Both the position numbers and the translations under genes were made by a program. 64,000 nt of DNA from Hyphomicrobiales bacterium (GTDB lineage Bacteria; Pseudomonadota; Alphaproteobacteria; Rhizobiales; Rhizobiaceae): assembly GCA_900473175.1 (NCBI GenBank), contig UCKM01000008.1, forward strand, positions 330,893-394,892. Reading direction: 5' to 3'. A model generated the notes under the pieces. The model worked only from the letters and a program-made list of their open reading frames with translations. It did not search any database and was not told where the DNA came from. Shown here piece after piece: positions 17,257 to 26,938 of the stretch (position 1 is the stretch's first letter; each line of letters begins with the position of its first letter).

Positions 17257-17788
17257 TGGTCTGATCCTGTCGCACGGCGCTTTGGCGGAAAATCTGTGTG
17301 AGCGCGAGATGCACCAGGCGTCCGGGAAATATGGTATCCCGATCGGCATTCTCTACGCGGTTGGTCTTACCGAAACCGGACACAAGGACTCGTTACAGCC
17401 CTATGCCATGAACATTGATGGCAAGGCCTACTTCATGCCGTCGGCCGCCGCCGCGGTGATGAAATTCAATGAGGCGCAATCGCAGGGCGCCAAGCTGATT
17501 GACCTCGGCTGCATGCAGATCAACCAGTATTACCATGCCAGCGCGTTCCGTTCTGTGGCTGCCATGCTGGATCCAGCAGCCAATGTCGACTACGCGGCCC
17601 GCTTTCTGAAACAGCTGCGTTCACGCGAAGGAAACTGGACGATGGCGGTTGCACGCTACCACGCGGGCCCGAACAACGATCCGGCGCAGAAATATTACGT
17701 TTGCCGGGTCATCGAAAACATGGTGGCGAGCGGATTTGGCAACTGGACGCAAAAGGCCCGAGCCTTCTGTGATCAGGCAGCGTCGTAA
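17195..17788 (+). CDS. Lytic transglycosylase of the flagellar cluster
   Basis: The product of about 197 residues has a basic n-region and signal peptide (MRKNRRRQALRMVLHAVWLF ... SHGALA) and an SLT domain (about 40-190) with the catalytic Glu in VGLTETGH, LGCMQINQYYH and VARYHAGPNND. It probably opens peptidoglycan for rod passage, since the FlgJ protein of this cluster (28162) lacks a hydrolase domain. An ATG at 17228 is an alternative start with a shorter signal. It overlaps the end of fliK. Confidence 0.85.
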   Translation: MRKNRRRQALRMVLHAVWLFSGLILSHGALAENLCEREMHQASGKYGIPIGILYAVGLTETGHKDSLQPYAMNIDGKAYFMPSAAAAVMKFNEAQSQGAKLIDLGCMQINQYYHASAFRSVAAMLDPAANVDYAARFLKQLRSREGNWTMAVARYHAGPNNDPAQKYYVCRVIENMVASGFGNWTQKARAFCDQAAS

Positions 17789-18014
17789 CATTCAGTTATA
17801 AAACGTGAATTTGTTTTGCCTTGACGTCATTTGGCCGAAAATCGACCCTGTATGAGAGCGTCAGCTATCCCTTTGCGATCGTCAAAATTTCATTTCGGCT
17901 ATTATTTCTGGCTCCCAATAAATTGGGTGCGATTTGTTGGGAATTGTCGCAGAGTCACCACCACCGCTAGTTGTGTGTTGCTTGGGGCAACTTATTGATT
18001 CGGAAGGTGGGGTC

Positions 18015-18686
18015 GTGATCGTAGTCGTCGACGAACGAAGTTTGGTGACGAGTGGGTATTCGGCGTGGTTCGCCCGTGAGGGCATAACAACAACAGGGTT
18101 CGCTCCCGATGATTTTGGCGACTGGGTCGCCACTGTCCAGCAGAGCGACATTATGGCAGTCGAGGCATTTCTTCTAGGGGAATGTGCCAACCGCAGCCAG
18201 TTTCCACACAAAATTCGTGAACGCTGCACAGCGCCCGTTATCGCGGTCAACGAGACGCAGTCATTGGAACATACGCTGGAACTTTTCCAGGCTGGTGTAG
18301 ACGATGTCGTACGCAAACCGATGCACGTGCGGGAAATTCTGGCGCGGATCAACGCGATCCGCCGCCGCTTTGGCAATGGTGGGGCAGGAACGCAGATTGG
18401 TCCGATCCGGGTTTTTTCCGACGGTCGCGACCCGCAGGTCAACGGTATCGATTTCTCGCTGCCGCGCCGTGAACGGCGTATTCTCGAATACCTGATCGCC
18501 AATCGGGGCCGTCGCCTCAACAAGGCGCAGATATTCAGCGCGATCTACGGCATTTTCGACAGCGATGTCGAGGAAAGCGTCGTTGAAAGTCACATCAGCA
18601 AGTTGCGCAAGAAGTTGCGCGAGCAGCTCGGATATGACCCGATCGATTCCAAGCGCTTCCTCGGCTACAGCATCAACCTCGACTAG
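18015..18686 (+). CDS. ftcR: Orphan OmpR-type flagellar regulator (FtcR/Rem family)
   Basis: The 223-residue protein has an N-terminal receiver-like domain (1-115) and a winged-helix DNA-binding domain (about 130-222; [37 protein letters not shown]). The GTG at 18015, with GGAAGG upstream, was chosen because the protein then begins IVVVDERSL like FtcR. The receiver lacks the usual phospho-acceptor Asp: the relevant strand reads [11 protein letters not shown]. That agrees with FtcR and Rem being atypical orphan regulators. They act as master activators of flagellar genes in Brucella and Sinorhizobium respectively. Its position between the transglycosylase and flgE is conserved. Confidence 0.88.
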   Translation: MIVVVDERSLVTSGYSAWFAREGITTTGFAPDDFGDWVATVQQSDIMAVEAFLLGECANRSQFPHKIRERCTAPVIAVNETQSLEHTLELFQAGVDDVVRKPMHVREILARINAIRRRFGNGGAGTQIGPIRVFSDGRDPQVNGIDFSLPRRERRILEYLIANRGRRLNKAQIFSAIYGIFDSDVEESVVESHISKLRKKLREQLGYDPIDSKRFLGYSINLD

Positions 18687-18756
18687 GCGGTCTTCCGCCT
18701 CGGGCGGAAGCGCCGGAATCCAACAATTCCCTCAGGAATGCAGGGCGTCAGCTTCG

Positions 18757-18774
18757 CACAAGAATCGCAGGATA
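18757..18774 (+). promoter_or_regulatory. Candidate flagellar promoter motif upstream of flgE
   Basis: The site reads CACAAG, AATCGCAGGA, TA, fitting CRYAAG-N10-TA. It begins 56 nt before the flgE start, directly after the gene of the probable regulator. Confidence 0.4.
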
Positions 18775-18812
18775 ACGATCTTGTACGCAGGTGTGGGCGC
18801 AAGGAGACGAAA

Positions 18813-20075
18813 ATGAGCCTCTATGGAATGATGCGAACCGGAATATCGGGCATGAATGGCCAGGCCAACCGCCTGTCGGCAGTGTCGGATAACATCGCCA
18901 ATTCCAGCACAACCGGCTACAAACGGGCAAGCACTGAGTTCTCATCGCTCGTCCTGCCGAGCTCTGGCGGCGAGTACAATTCGGGCGGTATTGAAACCAC
19001 CGTTCGCCACCATATTTCCGACGACGGTTCGTTGCGCTACACAACCTCGTCGACTGACCTCGCTTTGCAGGGTAAGGGCTTCTTCATCGTCAGCAACGCT
19101 TCAGGCACGCCTTACCTGACGCGGGCAGGGTCGTTCGTACCGGATGCCGAGGGCAATCTCGTCAATACGGCCGGCTACTACCTGATGGGTTACCCGGTCA
19201 CCAACGGTAACGTGAACCCCGTGGCCAATGGTTACCAGGGGCTCGAGAAGGTCAATATCGCACAGAACGATCTGATCGCCGATCCGAGCCGCACGGGCAC
19301 ATTTACGGCCAACCTTCCGGCCGGTGCTTCCATCATTGCCGCCGCTGACAGGCCCCCGACAAACACGACAGCATCGGCGCAATACACGGCCAAGACATCC
19401 ATCCAAACCTTCGACAATCTTGGCAACGTGGTCGTGCTCGACCTTTATTTCACCAAGACCGCGGACAATGCCTGGGAAGTCGCGGCCTATGACCACGCCA
19501 ATGCGGCGGCGACCGGCGGGTTTCCCTATACGCCCGCCGCGCCGCTGACGACGGAGAACTACACGTTCGATGGCGTCACGGGCAAACTCACCTCGGCCGA
19601 CAAATCGATTTCGGTCAACATTCCCAATGGTCAGGCGCTGGAGATCGATTTCTCGGCGACCAAGCAGCTCGCCGGCGATTACACGCCCATTGAGGTGAAG
19701 GTCGACGGCAATTCGCCGAGCCCGATCGACAATGTCGACATTGGCGCCGATGGCACGGTCATGGCGATCTACAAGAACGGCGCAAAGCGCCCGATCTACA
19801 AGATCGCACTGGCGGACGTTCCAAGCCCGGACAATCTTCTCGTCATGTCGGGCAATGTATTTTCGACAAGCGCAGATTCGGGCGACGTGCAGATCGGCTT
19901 TGCCGGCACAGGCAGCTTCGGCAGCCTGAGCTCGGGCGCGCTCGAACAATCGACGGCCGATATTGCACAGGACCTGACGGACATGATCGAGGCACAGAGA
20001 AACTACACGGCAAATTCCAAGGTCTTCCAGACAGGTGCGGATTTGATGGACGTGCTTGTCAATCTGAAAAGGTAG
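18813..20075 (+). CDS. flgE: Flagellar hook protein FlgE
   Basis: FlgE is the hook subunit. The 420-residue product starts SLYGMMRTGISGMNGQ, followed by RLSAVSDNIANSSTTGYKRA, and ends with the C-terminal helix LTDMIEAQRNYTANSKVFQT (about 390-410). The ATG follows AAGGAG at ideal spacing; a longer in-frame extension from 18738 is rejected because it covers the promoter motif. It is the first gene of a run flgE-flgK-flgL-flaF-flbT-flgD-fliQ. Confidence 0.95.
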   Translation: MSLYGMMRTGISGMNGQANRLSAVSDNIANSSTTGYKRASTEFSSLVLPSSGGEYNSGGIETTVRHHISDDGSLRYTTSSTDLALQGKGFFIVSNASGTPYLTRAGSFVPDAEGNLVNTAGYYLMGYPVTNGNVNPVANGYQGLEKVNIAQNDLIADPSRTGTFTANLPAGASIIAAADRPPTNTTASAQYTAKTSIQTFDNLGNVVVLDLYFTKTADNAWEVAAYDHANAAATGGFPYTPAAPLTTENYTFDGVTGKLTSADKSISVNIPNGQALEIDFSATKQLAGDYTPIEVKVDGNSPSPIDNVDIGADGTVMAIYKNGAKRPIYKIALADVPSPDNLLVMSGNVFSTSADSGDVQIGFAGTGSFGSLSSGALEQSTADIAQDLTDMIEAQRNYTANSKVFQTGADLMDVLVNLKR

Positions 20076-20106
20076 CTGAACTTCTAATGGCGATTGGACA
20101 AACGGC

Positions 20107-21579
20107 ATGTCACTAACTTCGGCGCTCAACACCGCTCAGAGTGCTATAACGACCGTTTCGAAGCAGACCGCGCTGGTGTCCCGCAATATTGCTGGCGCCA
20201 ACGATCCCAATTTTTCGCGCCGCATAGGCTCCGTGGTCAGCGGACCCAGCGGCTTGACTTATCTTACGGTCACCCGTTCTGCCGACGACGCCCTTTTGTC
20301 CAAGTACATCGAATCCAATAGCCAGCTGGGTGCGTCGGATACGCTTCAGAGCGGTCTGGACCGACTTTCAGGTATCTATTCCGCCAATGATGCCGCAGGC
20401 GCGCCGGGGGCATTGCTTGGCGATCTGCGCGACTCGCTGCAGCTCTACGCATCACAGCCGGGCAATACGACAGTGGGGCAGGCGGCTGTCTCCAAGGCTG
20501 TCGACCTCGCCAATGCCTTGAACCGTGGCAATGACGAAGTTCAAAAACTTCGTCAGGACGCCGACACCGACATCAGCGACTCGGTCAAGAATTTGAACAC
20601 GCTTTTGGCGAAGTTCGAGGCAGTCAACACCCGCGTCGTCAATGGCACGCGATCCGGTACGGATGTGTCCGACGCCCTCGACGAGCGTGACGGCCTGCTG
20701 AAACAGATTTCCGGTGAGATCGGCATCACAACGCTGACGCGCGGCGACAACGACATGGTTGTTTTCGCTCAGTCCGGCGTGACGCTCTTCGAAGGCAAGG
20801 CCCGCACCGTGAGCTTCACGCCGACCAGTGCCTTCACCGCGGGTACGGGTGGTAACCAGGTCTATGTCGACGGCGTTCCGCTGTCGCACGACACGTTCCA
20901 GCAACCGTATGGTACAGGCCGTCTCAGCGGCCTTCTCCAGTTGCGTGATCAGGTGGCCCCCGCCTACCAGAACCAGCTTGACGAAATCGCCCGCAGTCTT
21001 GTCAGCATGTTTGCTGAAAAGGACCAGAAGACACCCGCCACGCTGCCGACTGTCCCCGGTCTCTTTACCTATTCCGGCGCACCCGCAATGCCGGCTGACG
21101 GCACGATCCTTCCCGGCATCGCCGGAACGATCAAGGTGTCCTCGGCCTATATACTGAGTGAGGGCGGCAATCCTGCGCTTCTGCGTGATGGCGGAACGGA
21201 TCCGGCCAATCCAGACTATGTCCAGAACCCGGATGGATCCGCCGGCTATTCGACGCGCTTGCAGAATTTGATCGGCGCCATCAGTTCGCCGCGCACTTAT
21301 GATCCGGCTGCGAATGCGGGCAATGACAAGAGCCTCCTCGACTTTTCGGCGGCAACGATCAGTTCGCTGGAAGCCAAACGCCAGTCCGTGACCCAGACCA
21401 ACGAATATAACGGCATTCTGGCATCGCGGGCCAGCGACGCCATTTCCAATGCGACCGGCGTCAACATCGACACGGAAATGCAGTCGCTTCTCGATCTTGA
21501 ACACTCCTACCAGGCGTCGGCGCGGATCATCTCCACGATCGATTCAATGTTGAAAGAACTCCTTCAGGCGGCGTCATAG
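20107..21579 (+). CDS. flgK: Hook-filament junction protein FlgK (HAP1)
   Basis: FlgK is the first hook-associated protein. The 490-residue product has the N-terminal ALNTAQSAITTVSKQTALVS and RNIAGANDPNFSRRIG segments and the C-terminal MQSLLDLEHSYQASARIIST motif. Length is usual for alphaproteobacteria. It lies 31 bases after flgE and two bases before flgL. Confidence 0.92.
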   Translation: MSLTSALNTAQSAITTVSKQTALVSRNIAGANDPNFSRRIGSVVSGPSGLTYLTVTRSADDALLSKYIESNSQLGASDTLQSGLDRLSGIYSANDAAGAPGALLGDLRDSLQLYASQPGNTTVGQAAVSKAVDLANALNRGNDEVQKLRQDADTDISDSVKNLNTLLAKFEAVNTRVVNGTRSGTDVSDALDERDGLLKQISGEIGITTLTRGDNDMVVFAQSGVTLFEGKARTVSFTPTSAFTAGTGGNQVYVDGVPLSHDTFQQPYGTGRLSGLLQLRDQVAPAYQNQLDEIARSLVSMFAEKDQKTPATLPTVPGLFTYSGAPAMPADGTILPGIAGTIKVSSAYILSEGGNPALLRDGGTDPANPDYVQNPDGSAGYSTRLQNLIGAISSPRTYDPAANAGNDKSLLDFSAATISSLEAKRQSVTQTNEYNGILASRASDAISNATGVNIDTEMQSLLDLEHSYQASARIISTIDSMLKELLQAAS

Positions 21580-21581
21580 AC

Positions 21582-22631
21582 ATGAAAACACAATCCGTTT
21601 CATCATACATGCTGGCAAATTCGACCCGCAACATTCTTGCAAAGGCCCAGGCGGATCTGATCAAGGCACAACAGGAAAGCACGACTGGCTTCGTGTTCGA
21701 CAAGGGTCTGACGCTGGGAAGCCGCACCGGGCAGTCGATCTCGCTGCGCAAGGAATATGATCGCCTGTCGGTCCTTACCGATACCAACGGTGTCATCAAG
21801 GAACGGATGACAACATCACAGGACGCGCTCACCAACCTCATCAAAGGTACCCAGGATTTTCTCGGCACCGTCACAGTAATGTCCGGCGGGACGGTGGCTC
21901 GTGCGGTCGCCGTCGACAAGGCGAAGAACCTGATGCAGACGGCAACCGGTCTTGCCAATACGAGCTTCAACGGCGAATATGTCTTTGCCGGCGTCAACAC
22001 CGACGTAAAGCCGATGGGCGACTATGATGCCGCGGGTAATCCCGCACGCGCCGCGGTGCTGCAATCATTCCAGGACTATTTCGGTTTTCCGACGACCGAT
22101 CCCCAAGTGGCCAACATCACCGCCGCCGATATGAAGAATTATCTAGATACGTCATTTTCGGCGGAATTTGATGCGGGCTCGTGGTCGGCAAACTGGTCGT
22201 CGGCATCCGATACGCTGGTCAAGAGCCGGATCGCGCCAAGTGAGCTCGCCGAAACGTCCGCCAGCGCCAACAGTGCTGGCTTTCGGCAGATGGCAATGAG
22301 CTACACGATGGTTGCGGAACTCGGCGATATCGGGCTCAGCCAATCCGCGTTCGACGCGGTCATGGGCAAGGCGACGGTAACGACGACACAGGCGATCTCC
22401 TCGCTCGCCGACACGCAGTCATTCCTTGGCAATGCGCAGGCGAGGACCAAGGACGCGACCGACCGGCTCGGCGTGCAGCTCAATGTGCTCAACAGTTCCG
22501 TCCTCGACCTTGAGGCAGTGGACCCCAATGAAGCCGCCACCAGGGTGAACGCCCTGACGACCCAGATCCAGGCTTCCTATGCACTGACTGTAAAAATTCA
22601 GAGCCTCAGCCTGCTGAACTATCTGAAATAG
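21582..22631 (+). CDS. flgL: Hook-filament junction protein FlgL (HAP3)
   Basis: The 349-residue product is flagellin-like at both ends: ILAKAQADLIKAQQESTTG near the N-terminus and TTQIQASYALTVKIQSLSLL at the C-terminus. Position after flgK identifies it as FlgL. A short perfect hairpin (GGCGCA at 22641-22646 with TGCGCC at 22652-22657) follows and may moderate read-through into flaF. Confidence 0.9.
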   Translation: MKTQSVSSYMLANSTRNILAKAQADLIKAQQESTTGFVFDKGLTLGSRTGQSISLRKEYDRLSVLTDTNGVIKERMTTSQDALTNLIKGTQDFLGTVTVMSGGTVARAVAVDKAKNLMQTATGLANTSFNGEYVFAGVNTDVKPMGDYDAAGNPARAAVLQSFQDYFGFPTTDPQVANITAADMKNYLDTSFSAEFDAGSWSANWSSASDTLVKSRIAPSELAETSASANSAGFRQMAMSYTMVAELGDIGLSQSAFDAVMGKATVTTTQAISSLADTQSFLGNAQARTKDATDRLGVQLNVLNSSVLDLEAVDPNEAATRVNALTTQIQASYALTVKIQSLSLLNYLK

Positions 22632-22677
22632 ACTGTGACGGGCGCAATGATTGCGCCGAGCAAAACCGGAAACACAC

Positions 22678-23022
22678 ATGTACCAGGCCAGATATGACGA
22701 TATCATGAGCGAAGGCGCTGACACCGCAAGGGAACGGGAGCGCTCCCTGTTCGACCAGTCGATCATGATGCTTGAAGAAGCACGCGACGAGGGCAGCTAC
22801 TCCTACAGGGGCATCGAAGCGGTCCAGTTCACGTCTCGCCTGTGGATGCTGGTCATCGAGGACCTCGGAAGTCCGGCCAATGGTTTGCCGCCGGAACTGC
22901 GTGCCTCGCTGATTTCGATCGGAATCTTCATTCTCAAGGAACTGGAAGCAATCCGCCAGGAAACGTCGACGGACTATGACAGCATCATTGAAATTACCAG
23001 AACGATACGTGACGGCCTCTGA
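22678..23022 (+). CDS. flaF: Flagellin assembly regulator FlaF
   Basis: FlaF is a small cytoplasmic protein required for flagellin translation or secretion in alphaproteobacteria and works opposite FlbT. The 114-residue product has the family features [12 protein letters not shown] at the start and the C-terminal IETRT-like segment ([13 protein letters not shown]). The ATG at 22678 was preferred to an upstream in-frame start that would include the hairpin after flgL. Confidence 0.88.
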   Translation: MYQARYDDIMSEGADTARERERSLFDQSIMMLEEARDEGSYSYRGIEAVQFTSRLWMLVIEDLGSPANGLPPELRASLISIGIFILKELEAIRQETSTDYDSIIEITRTIRDGL

Positions 23023-23024
23023 TC

Positions 23025-23465
23025 ATGAAAATTTCGTTGCGCGCCGGTGAAAAGATCTACGTCAATGGTGCGGTCCTGCGGGCCGACCGGAAGGTATCGC
23101 TCGAATTCATGAACGACGTGAGCTTTCTGCTCGAGAGCCACGTCATCCAGGCGGACCAAACCACAACACCCCTGCGACAGCTCTATTTCGCCGCCCAGAT
23201 CATGCTCATCAATCCCGCGATCAAGAGTGACGCAAACCGGACGTTCAAGCGCATGCTGACGTCGCTGCTTGCGACGTTCGAAAACCAGCAGATGCTGAAG
23301 GAGCTGAAGCTGATCGACGAACTGGTCTGCAACGACCGTGTGTTCGAGGCACTCAAGGCCATTCGGCTGCTCTATGCTCTGGAAGCCCAGATTCTTTCCG
23401 GTGATATCCCACCGGCCGTTCCCTCTCCAACAGACCAGACCGTCAGGCCGGAGGCCATCGCATGA
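23025..23465 (+). CDS. flbT: Flagellin mRNA regulator FlbT
   Basis: FlbT represses flagellin translation through the flagellin mRNA leader in Caulobacter and acts as an activator in Brucella. The 146-residue product shows the conserved [20 protein letters not shown] start (residues 4-23) and [20 protein letters not shown] segment (here [16 protein letters not shown]). It begins two bases after flaF and overlaps flgD by ATGA. Confidence 0.92.
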   Translation: MKISLRAGEKIYVNGAVLRADRKVSLEFMNDVSFLLESHVIQADQTTTPLRQLYFAAQIMLINPAIKSDANRTFKRMLTSLLATFENQQMLKELKLIDELVCNDRVFEALKAIRLLYALEAQILSGDIPPAVPSPTDQTVRPEAIA

Positions 23466-23863
23466 CCACTATACCTCCCGTGGGGACCCAGCAAACCAGT
23501 TCGACAACCGACACCAACAAGGCGACTGGCCCCAGCGTCGATTATCAGACTTTCCTGAAACTGCTTGTCGCCCAGATGAAGAACCAGGATCCGACGCAGC
23601 CGATGGATGCAACGCAGCAGGTCACACAGCTTGCACAATTTTCCAGTGTCGAGCAGGCGGTGCAGACCAACTCCAAGCTCGACCAGTTGCTGGCGAGTTC
23701 GTCGCTGCAGCAGGCGGACGGCATGATCGGCAGGACGGTGACGAGCGCTGACGGCAAGACCAGCGGCGTCGTGGAATCCGTGCGTATCTACAATGATGGA
23801 ATGATTGCGACGCTCAAGGGTGGCGCGACACTGCCGATTACATCCGGCATCGTCATCAGCTGA
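23462..23863 (+). CDS. flgD: Hook-cap protein FlgD
   Basis: FlgD caps the growing hook. The 133-residue product has the N-terminal capping motif ([20 protein letters not shown], then [18 protein letters not shown]). It is the short alphaproteobacterial form without the FlgD Ig-like domains, ending in a small beta region (about 85-133). It overlaps flbT. Confidence 0.92.
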   Translation: MTTIPPVGTQQTSSTTDTNKATGPSVDYQTFLKLLVAQMKNQDPTQPMDATQQVTQLAQFSSVEQAVQTNSKLDQLLASSSLQQADGMIGRTVTSADGKTSGVVESVRIYNDGMIATLKGGATLPITSGIVIS

Positions 23864-23865
23864 TC

Positions 23866-24132
23866 ATGAATGAAGCCGATGCGCTCGATATCGTCAATCA
23901 GGCCATCTGGACTGTAATTGTCGCTTCCGGCCCGGCGGTCGGAGCGGCAATGCTGGCTGGCGTTTGCATCGCGTTGTTTCAGGCGCTGACGCAGATCCAG
24001 GAAATCACGCTGACCTTCGTTCCCAAGATCCTTGTCATTCTCGCCGTGCTCGCGCTGACCGCGCCCTTCGTCGGCTCGCAGATCAATACCCTGACATTGC
24101 TCGTCTATTCGCGTATCGAGCACGGGTTCTAG
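23866..24132 (+). CDS. fliQ: Flagellar export gate protein FliQ
   Basis: The 88-residue product has two transmembrane segments and the family motif IALFQALTQIQEITLTFVPK. It begins two bases after flgD. In related clusters flhA usually follows directly; here a toxin-antitoxin pair intervenes. Confidence 0.95.
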   Translation: MNEADALDIVNQAIWTVIVASGPAVGAAMLAGVCIALFQALTQIQEITLTFVPKILVILAVLALTAPFVGSQINTLTLLVYSRIEHGF

Positions 24133-24137
24133 CGACC

Positions 24138-24503
24138 TCAAAGCTTGTAGGGGATTCGTACCCCCGGGGTGTCCTCGGGGAAATCCTTGATGTTGCGCGT
24201 TACCAGAAGCATGGAATTGACATCGGCGGTGGCCCAGATAATTGCGTCCGGTAGTTTCATCCGGTGTTCGCGCCGGATTTCGACAGCGCGTCCTGCAATA
24301 TTGCTTTGCAGCTCGATAATCGTGAAACGGTTGAGGAACGCGCGGGTCTGCGTTTCAAGCTCGCCGCCCGCGCCGATCATGACTTCCATCCATGTAATGA
24401 TGCTGATTGCCTTGTCCCGGTAGCGAGCAAGTTCGGTTCGTGCCTCGGGAACTTCATTAAGAAAATCGATGAGAACATTCGTATCGAAGAGTGCTTTCAC
24501 CAT
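24138..24503 (-). CDS. vapC: VapC-type PIN-domain toxin
   Basis: The 121-residue product has the PIN-domain acidic residues: FDTNVLIDFL (Asp 7), the Glu of WMEVMIG (about 40) and the Asp residues of LPDAIIWATADV (about 85-95). Such toxins are ribonucleases that cleave RNA, often tRNA, when not held by the antitoxin. It overlaps the antitoxin gene by seven bases and is transcribed against the flagellar genes. Its 3' end lies five bases from the fliQ stop, so the two units converge with no space for a terminator. Confidence 0.88.
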   Translation of the reverse strand: MVKALFDTNVLIDFLNEVPEARTELARYRDKAISIITWMEVMIGAGGELETQTRAFLNRFTIIELQSNIAGRAVEIRREHRMKLPDAIIWATADVNSMLLVTRNIKDFPEDTPGVRIPYKL

Positions 24504-24712
24504 TCGCTGCGAACTTTCTCCTGATATTCGAGTCCGTCGATTTTGCGTTTACCCCAAAGCCCGAATGCATCATCTTCGACGGCCTGCTGCTTCCTTTCCA
24601 GGAATGCATCGATGGCCTCGCGGATCAACGCGGCGCGCGATTGCTTTTCCGCTTTGGCAAGACGATCGAGCTTGCGGATCTGAATTTCATCGAGAGTGAT
24701 CAGGGCGCGCAT
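24497..24712 (-). CDS. vapB: Ribbon-helix-helix (CopG-type) antitoxin
   Basis: The 71-residue product has an RHH fold at the N-terminus (RALITLDEIQIRKLDRLAKA, SRAALIREAIDAFLERK) for DNA binding and dimerisation, and a C-terminal tail (WGKRKIDGLEYQEKVRSEW) suited to wrap the toxin. It is the first gene of the pair. Autoregulation is usual; the A+T-rich upstream region with three ATATC units (24725-24750) is the likely operator. Confidence 0.85.
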   Translation of the reverse strand: MRALITLDEIQIRKLDRLAKAEKQSRAALIREAIDAFLERKQQAVEDDAFGLWGKRKIDGLEYQEKVRSEW

Positions 24713-24724
24713 GGCAATTTATCC

Positions 24725-24750
24725 TATATCTGATATCGGCAATATATATC
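24725..24750. promoter_or_regulatory. Possible antitoxin operator (ATATC repeats)
   Basis: TATATC, GATATC and TATATC occur at 24725, 24732 and 24745 in an A+T-rich patch just before the antitoxin start. The surrounding DNA is G+C-rich. The assignment as the RHH binding site is inference from position and symmetry. Confidence 0.3.
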
Positions 24751-24792
24751 ATCTGCCTCCGGATTGCCAGTCCACCTTCAAGTTCCGCCTCG

Positions 24793-24810
24793 CGCAAGCT
24801 TCGCTCCCTA
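24793..24810 (+). promoter_or_regulatory. Candidate flagellar promoter motif upstream of flhA
   Basis: The site reads CGCAAG, CTTCGCTCCC, TA, with the same 15-base core as before fliF. It begins 45 nt before the flhA TTG. It would let flhA be transcribed independently of the interrupted flgE-fliQ operon. Confidence 0.55.
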
Positions 24811-24837
24811 TTGTGATGACGACGATAGGAGAATGCT

Positions 24838-26928
24838 TTGCAGCAGGCCGCAGTAAAACGATTGGGCGACAAAGGCTATTTGACCGGCAGTGATGTCGGC
24901 CTGGCACTTGGCATCGTCATCATCCTCACGGTTCTTTTCCTTCCCGTCTCTCCGATCGTACTCGACATCGGACTTGCATTCTCGATCGCTCTCTCGGTGC
25001 TGATTCTCATGGTGGCGCTGTGGATCCAGCGGCCGCTCGACTTCTCGGCATTTCCGACGGTGCTGCTGATCGCGACAATGATGCGCCTGTCGCTCAACAT
25101 CGCAACGACACGTGTGATCCTCACGCATGGCGACGAGGGCTATGCGGCGGCCGGTCAGGTCATCCATGGCTTTTCGCAATTCGTCATGGGCGGTGATTTC
25201 GTCATTGGTCTCGTGGTCTTTGCGATTCTCATTATCGTCAATTTTCTCGTCATCACCAAAGGTGCAACACGTATCGCGGAAGTAGGCGCGCGCTTTACGC
25301 TTGATGCCATTCCGGGCAAGCAGATGGCGATCGATGCGGATCTCTCCTCGGGCCTGATCGATGAGAAACAGGCCCAGCACCGCAGGCGCGAACTGGAAGA
25401 GGAGAGTGCTTTTTTCGGATCGATGGACGGAGCGTCCAAATTCGTCCGCGGCGATGCGATCGCGGGCCTCATCATCACCGCCGTCAATATTTTCGGCGGC
25501 ATCATTATCGGCGTGACCCGCCACGGCATGGAGGTCAGCCAGGCGGCCGACGTCTTCACCAAGCTCTCGGTCGGCGATGGTCTTGTCACGCAGATTCCGG
25601 CACTGATCGTATCGCTCGCCGCCGGCCTCCTCGTTTCCAAGGGCGGTACGCGCGGCTCAACGGACAAGGCCGTCTTCGGCCAGCTCGGCGCTTATCCCAA
25701 GGCATTGTTCGTCGCAGCCTTGCTCCTGTTCGTGCTCGGTATCCTGCCAGGCCTGCCGGCCTTCCCCTTCTTCGTACTGGCCATCGGTCTCGTTGCCATC
25801 GGCGTCTCCGTGCCGCGCAAGCTGGCGCGCGCGGCTGCGGCCGTACAGGCCGAGCTCACCCAGAAGCAAAAGGCGGCCGAGGAGGAAGACCGCAATTCGG
25901 TTCGCGCTTCGCTCGAGACGGCAACGATCGAGCTTTGCCTTGGCAAGCAGCTCTCGGCGCGGCTCCTGGCATCACAGCTTGAACTCGCGCACCGCGTCAA
26001 CAAGATGCGCAAGAAGTTCGCGGTCGAGTACGGCTTCGTCGTACCGGAGATCAAGGTGACGGATGACTTCCTGCTGCCGCCAAAAACCTATCGGATCAAG
26101 ATCCACGGCACAGTCGTTGCCTCGCACGAAGTCAGGGTCGGCGAGATTCTGGTTATACCTGGAGACCGTCCGCCGCCGCATGTGCCTGGCGAAGAGGTAA
26201 GGGAGCCCGCCTTCGGCATGAAGGCCTATTCCGTTCCCGAGACCTTCGCGGCTGAACTCAAGCGCGACAACTACATGATCGTCGACAATCTGTCGGTGCT
26301 GCTCACACATTTGAGTGAGATCGTCCGCAACAATCTTTCGCAGCTGCTTTCCTACAAGGATATGCGCGGGCTCCTCGACAGGCTCGGGCCGGAATACCGC
26401 AAGCTGCTCGATGACATTTGCCCGGCGCATCTTTCCTATTCAGGCTTGCAGGCCGTGCTGAAGTTGCTTTTGACGGAGCGGGTTTCGATCCGCAACCTGC
26501 ACCTCATTCTTGAGGCGATTGCGGAGGTCGCGCCGCATGTGCGCCGCTCGGAAATGATCGTCGAACACGTGCGCATGCGCATGGCCCAGCAGATTTGCGG
26601 CGATCTTGCCGACAATGGTGTGCTCTCGGTGCTGAGGCTCGGCAATCGCTGGGACCTGGTGTTCCACCAAAGCCTCAAGCGGGACGCAAAGGGCGACATC
26701 ACCGAGTTCGACATTGATCCGCGGCTGCTTGAGCAGTTCGGAACGGAGGCGAGCGCAGCGATCCGCAAGTACCTTGATTCGGGCGAGCGCTTCGTCCTTG
26801 TCGCGTCGCCCGAAGCCCGGCCCTATATCCGGATGATCATCGAGCGGTTGTTTGCAACCCTCTCGGTGCTGTCGCACGTGGAGATCGCGCGCGGCGTCGA
26901 GGTGCGCTCGCTCGGGACGATTTCGTGA
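24838..26928 (+). CDS. flhA: Flagellar export gate protein FlhA
   Basis: FlhA forms the nonameric export-gate ring. The 696-residue product has about eight transmembrane segments in the first half, the FHIPEP-region motif ([20 protein letters not shown], about 155-175), the [17 protein letters not shown] stretch and a large cytoplasmic domain (about 330-696). The start is a TTG preceded by AGGAG; no ATG or GTG is in frame nearby. It is separated from fliQ by the vapBC insertion. Confidence 0.95.
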   Translation: MQQAAVKRLGDKGYLTGSDVGLALGIVIILTVLFLPVSPIVLDIGLAFSIALSVLILMVALWIQRPLDFSAFPTVLLIATMMRLSLNIATTRVILTHGDEGYAAAGQVIHGFSQFVMGGDFVIGLVVFAILIIVNFLVITKGATRIAEVGARFTLDAIPGKQMAIDADLSSGLIDEKQAQHRRRELEEESAFFGSMDGASKFVRGDAIAGLIITAVNIFGGIIIGVTRHGMEVSQAADVFTKLSVGDGLVTQIPALIVSLAAGLLVSKGGTRGSTDKAVFGQLGAYPKALFVAALLLFVLGILPGLPAFPFFVLAIGLVAIGVSVPRKLARAAAAVQAELTQKQKAAEEEDRNSVRASLETATIELCLGKQLSARLLASQLELAHRVNKMRKKFAVEYGFVVPEIKVTDDFLLPPKTYRIKIHGTVVASHEVRVGEILVIPGDRPPPHVPGEEVREPAFGMKAYSVPETFAAELKRDNYMIVDNLSVLLTHLSEIVRNNLSQLLSYKDMRGLLDRLGPEYRKLLDDICPAHLSYSGLQAVLKLLLTERVSIRNLHLILEAIAEVAPHVRRSEMIVEHVRMRMAQQICGDLADNGVLSVLRLGNRWDLVFHQSLKRDAKGDITEFDIDPRLLEQFGTEASAAIRKYLDSGERFVLVASPEARPYIRMIIERLFATLSVLSHVEIARGVEVRSLGTIS

Positions 26929-26938
26929 GGCCAGAGGC

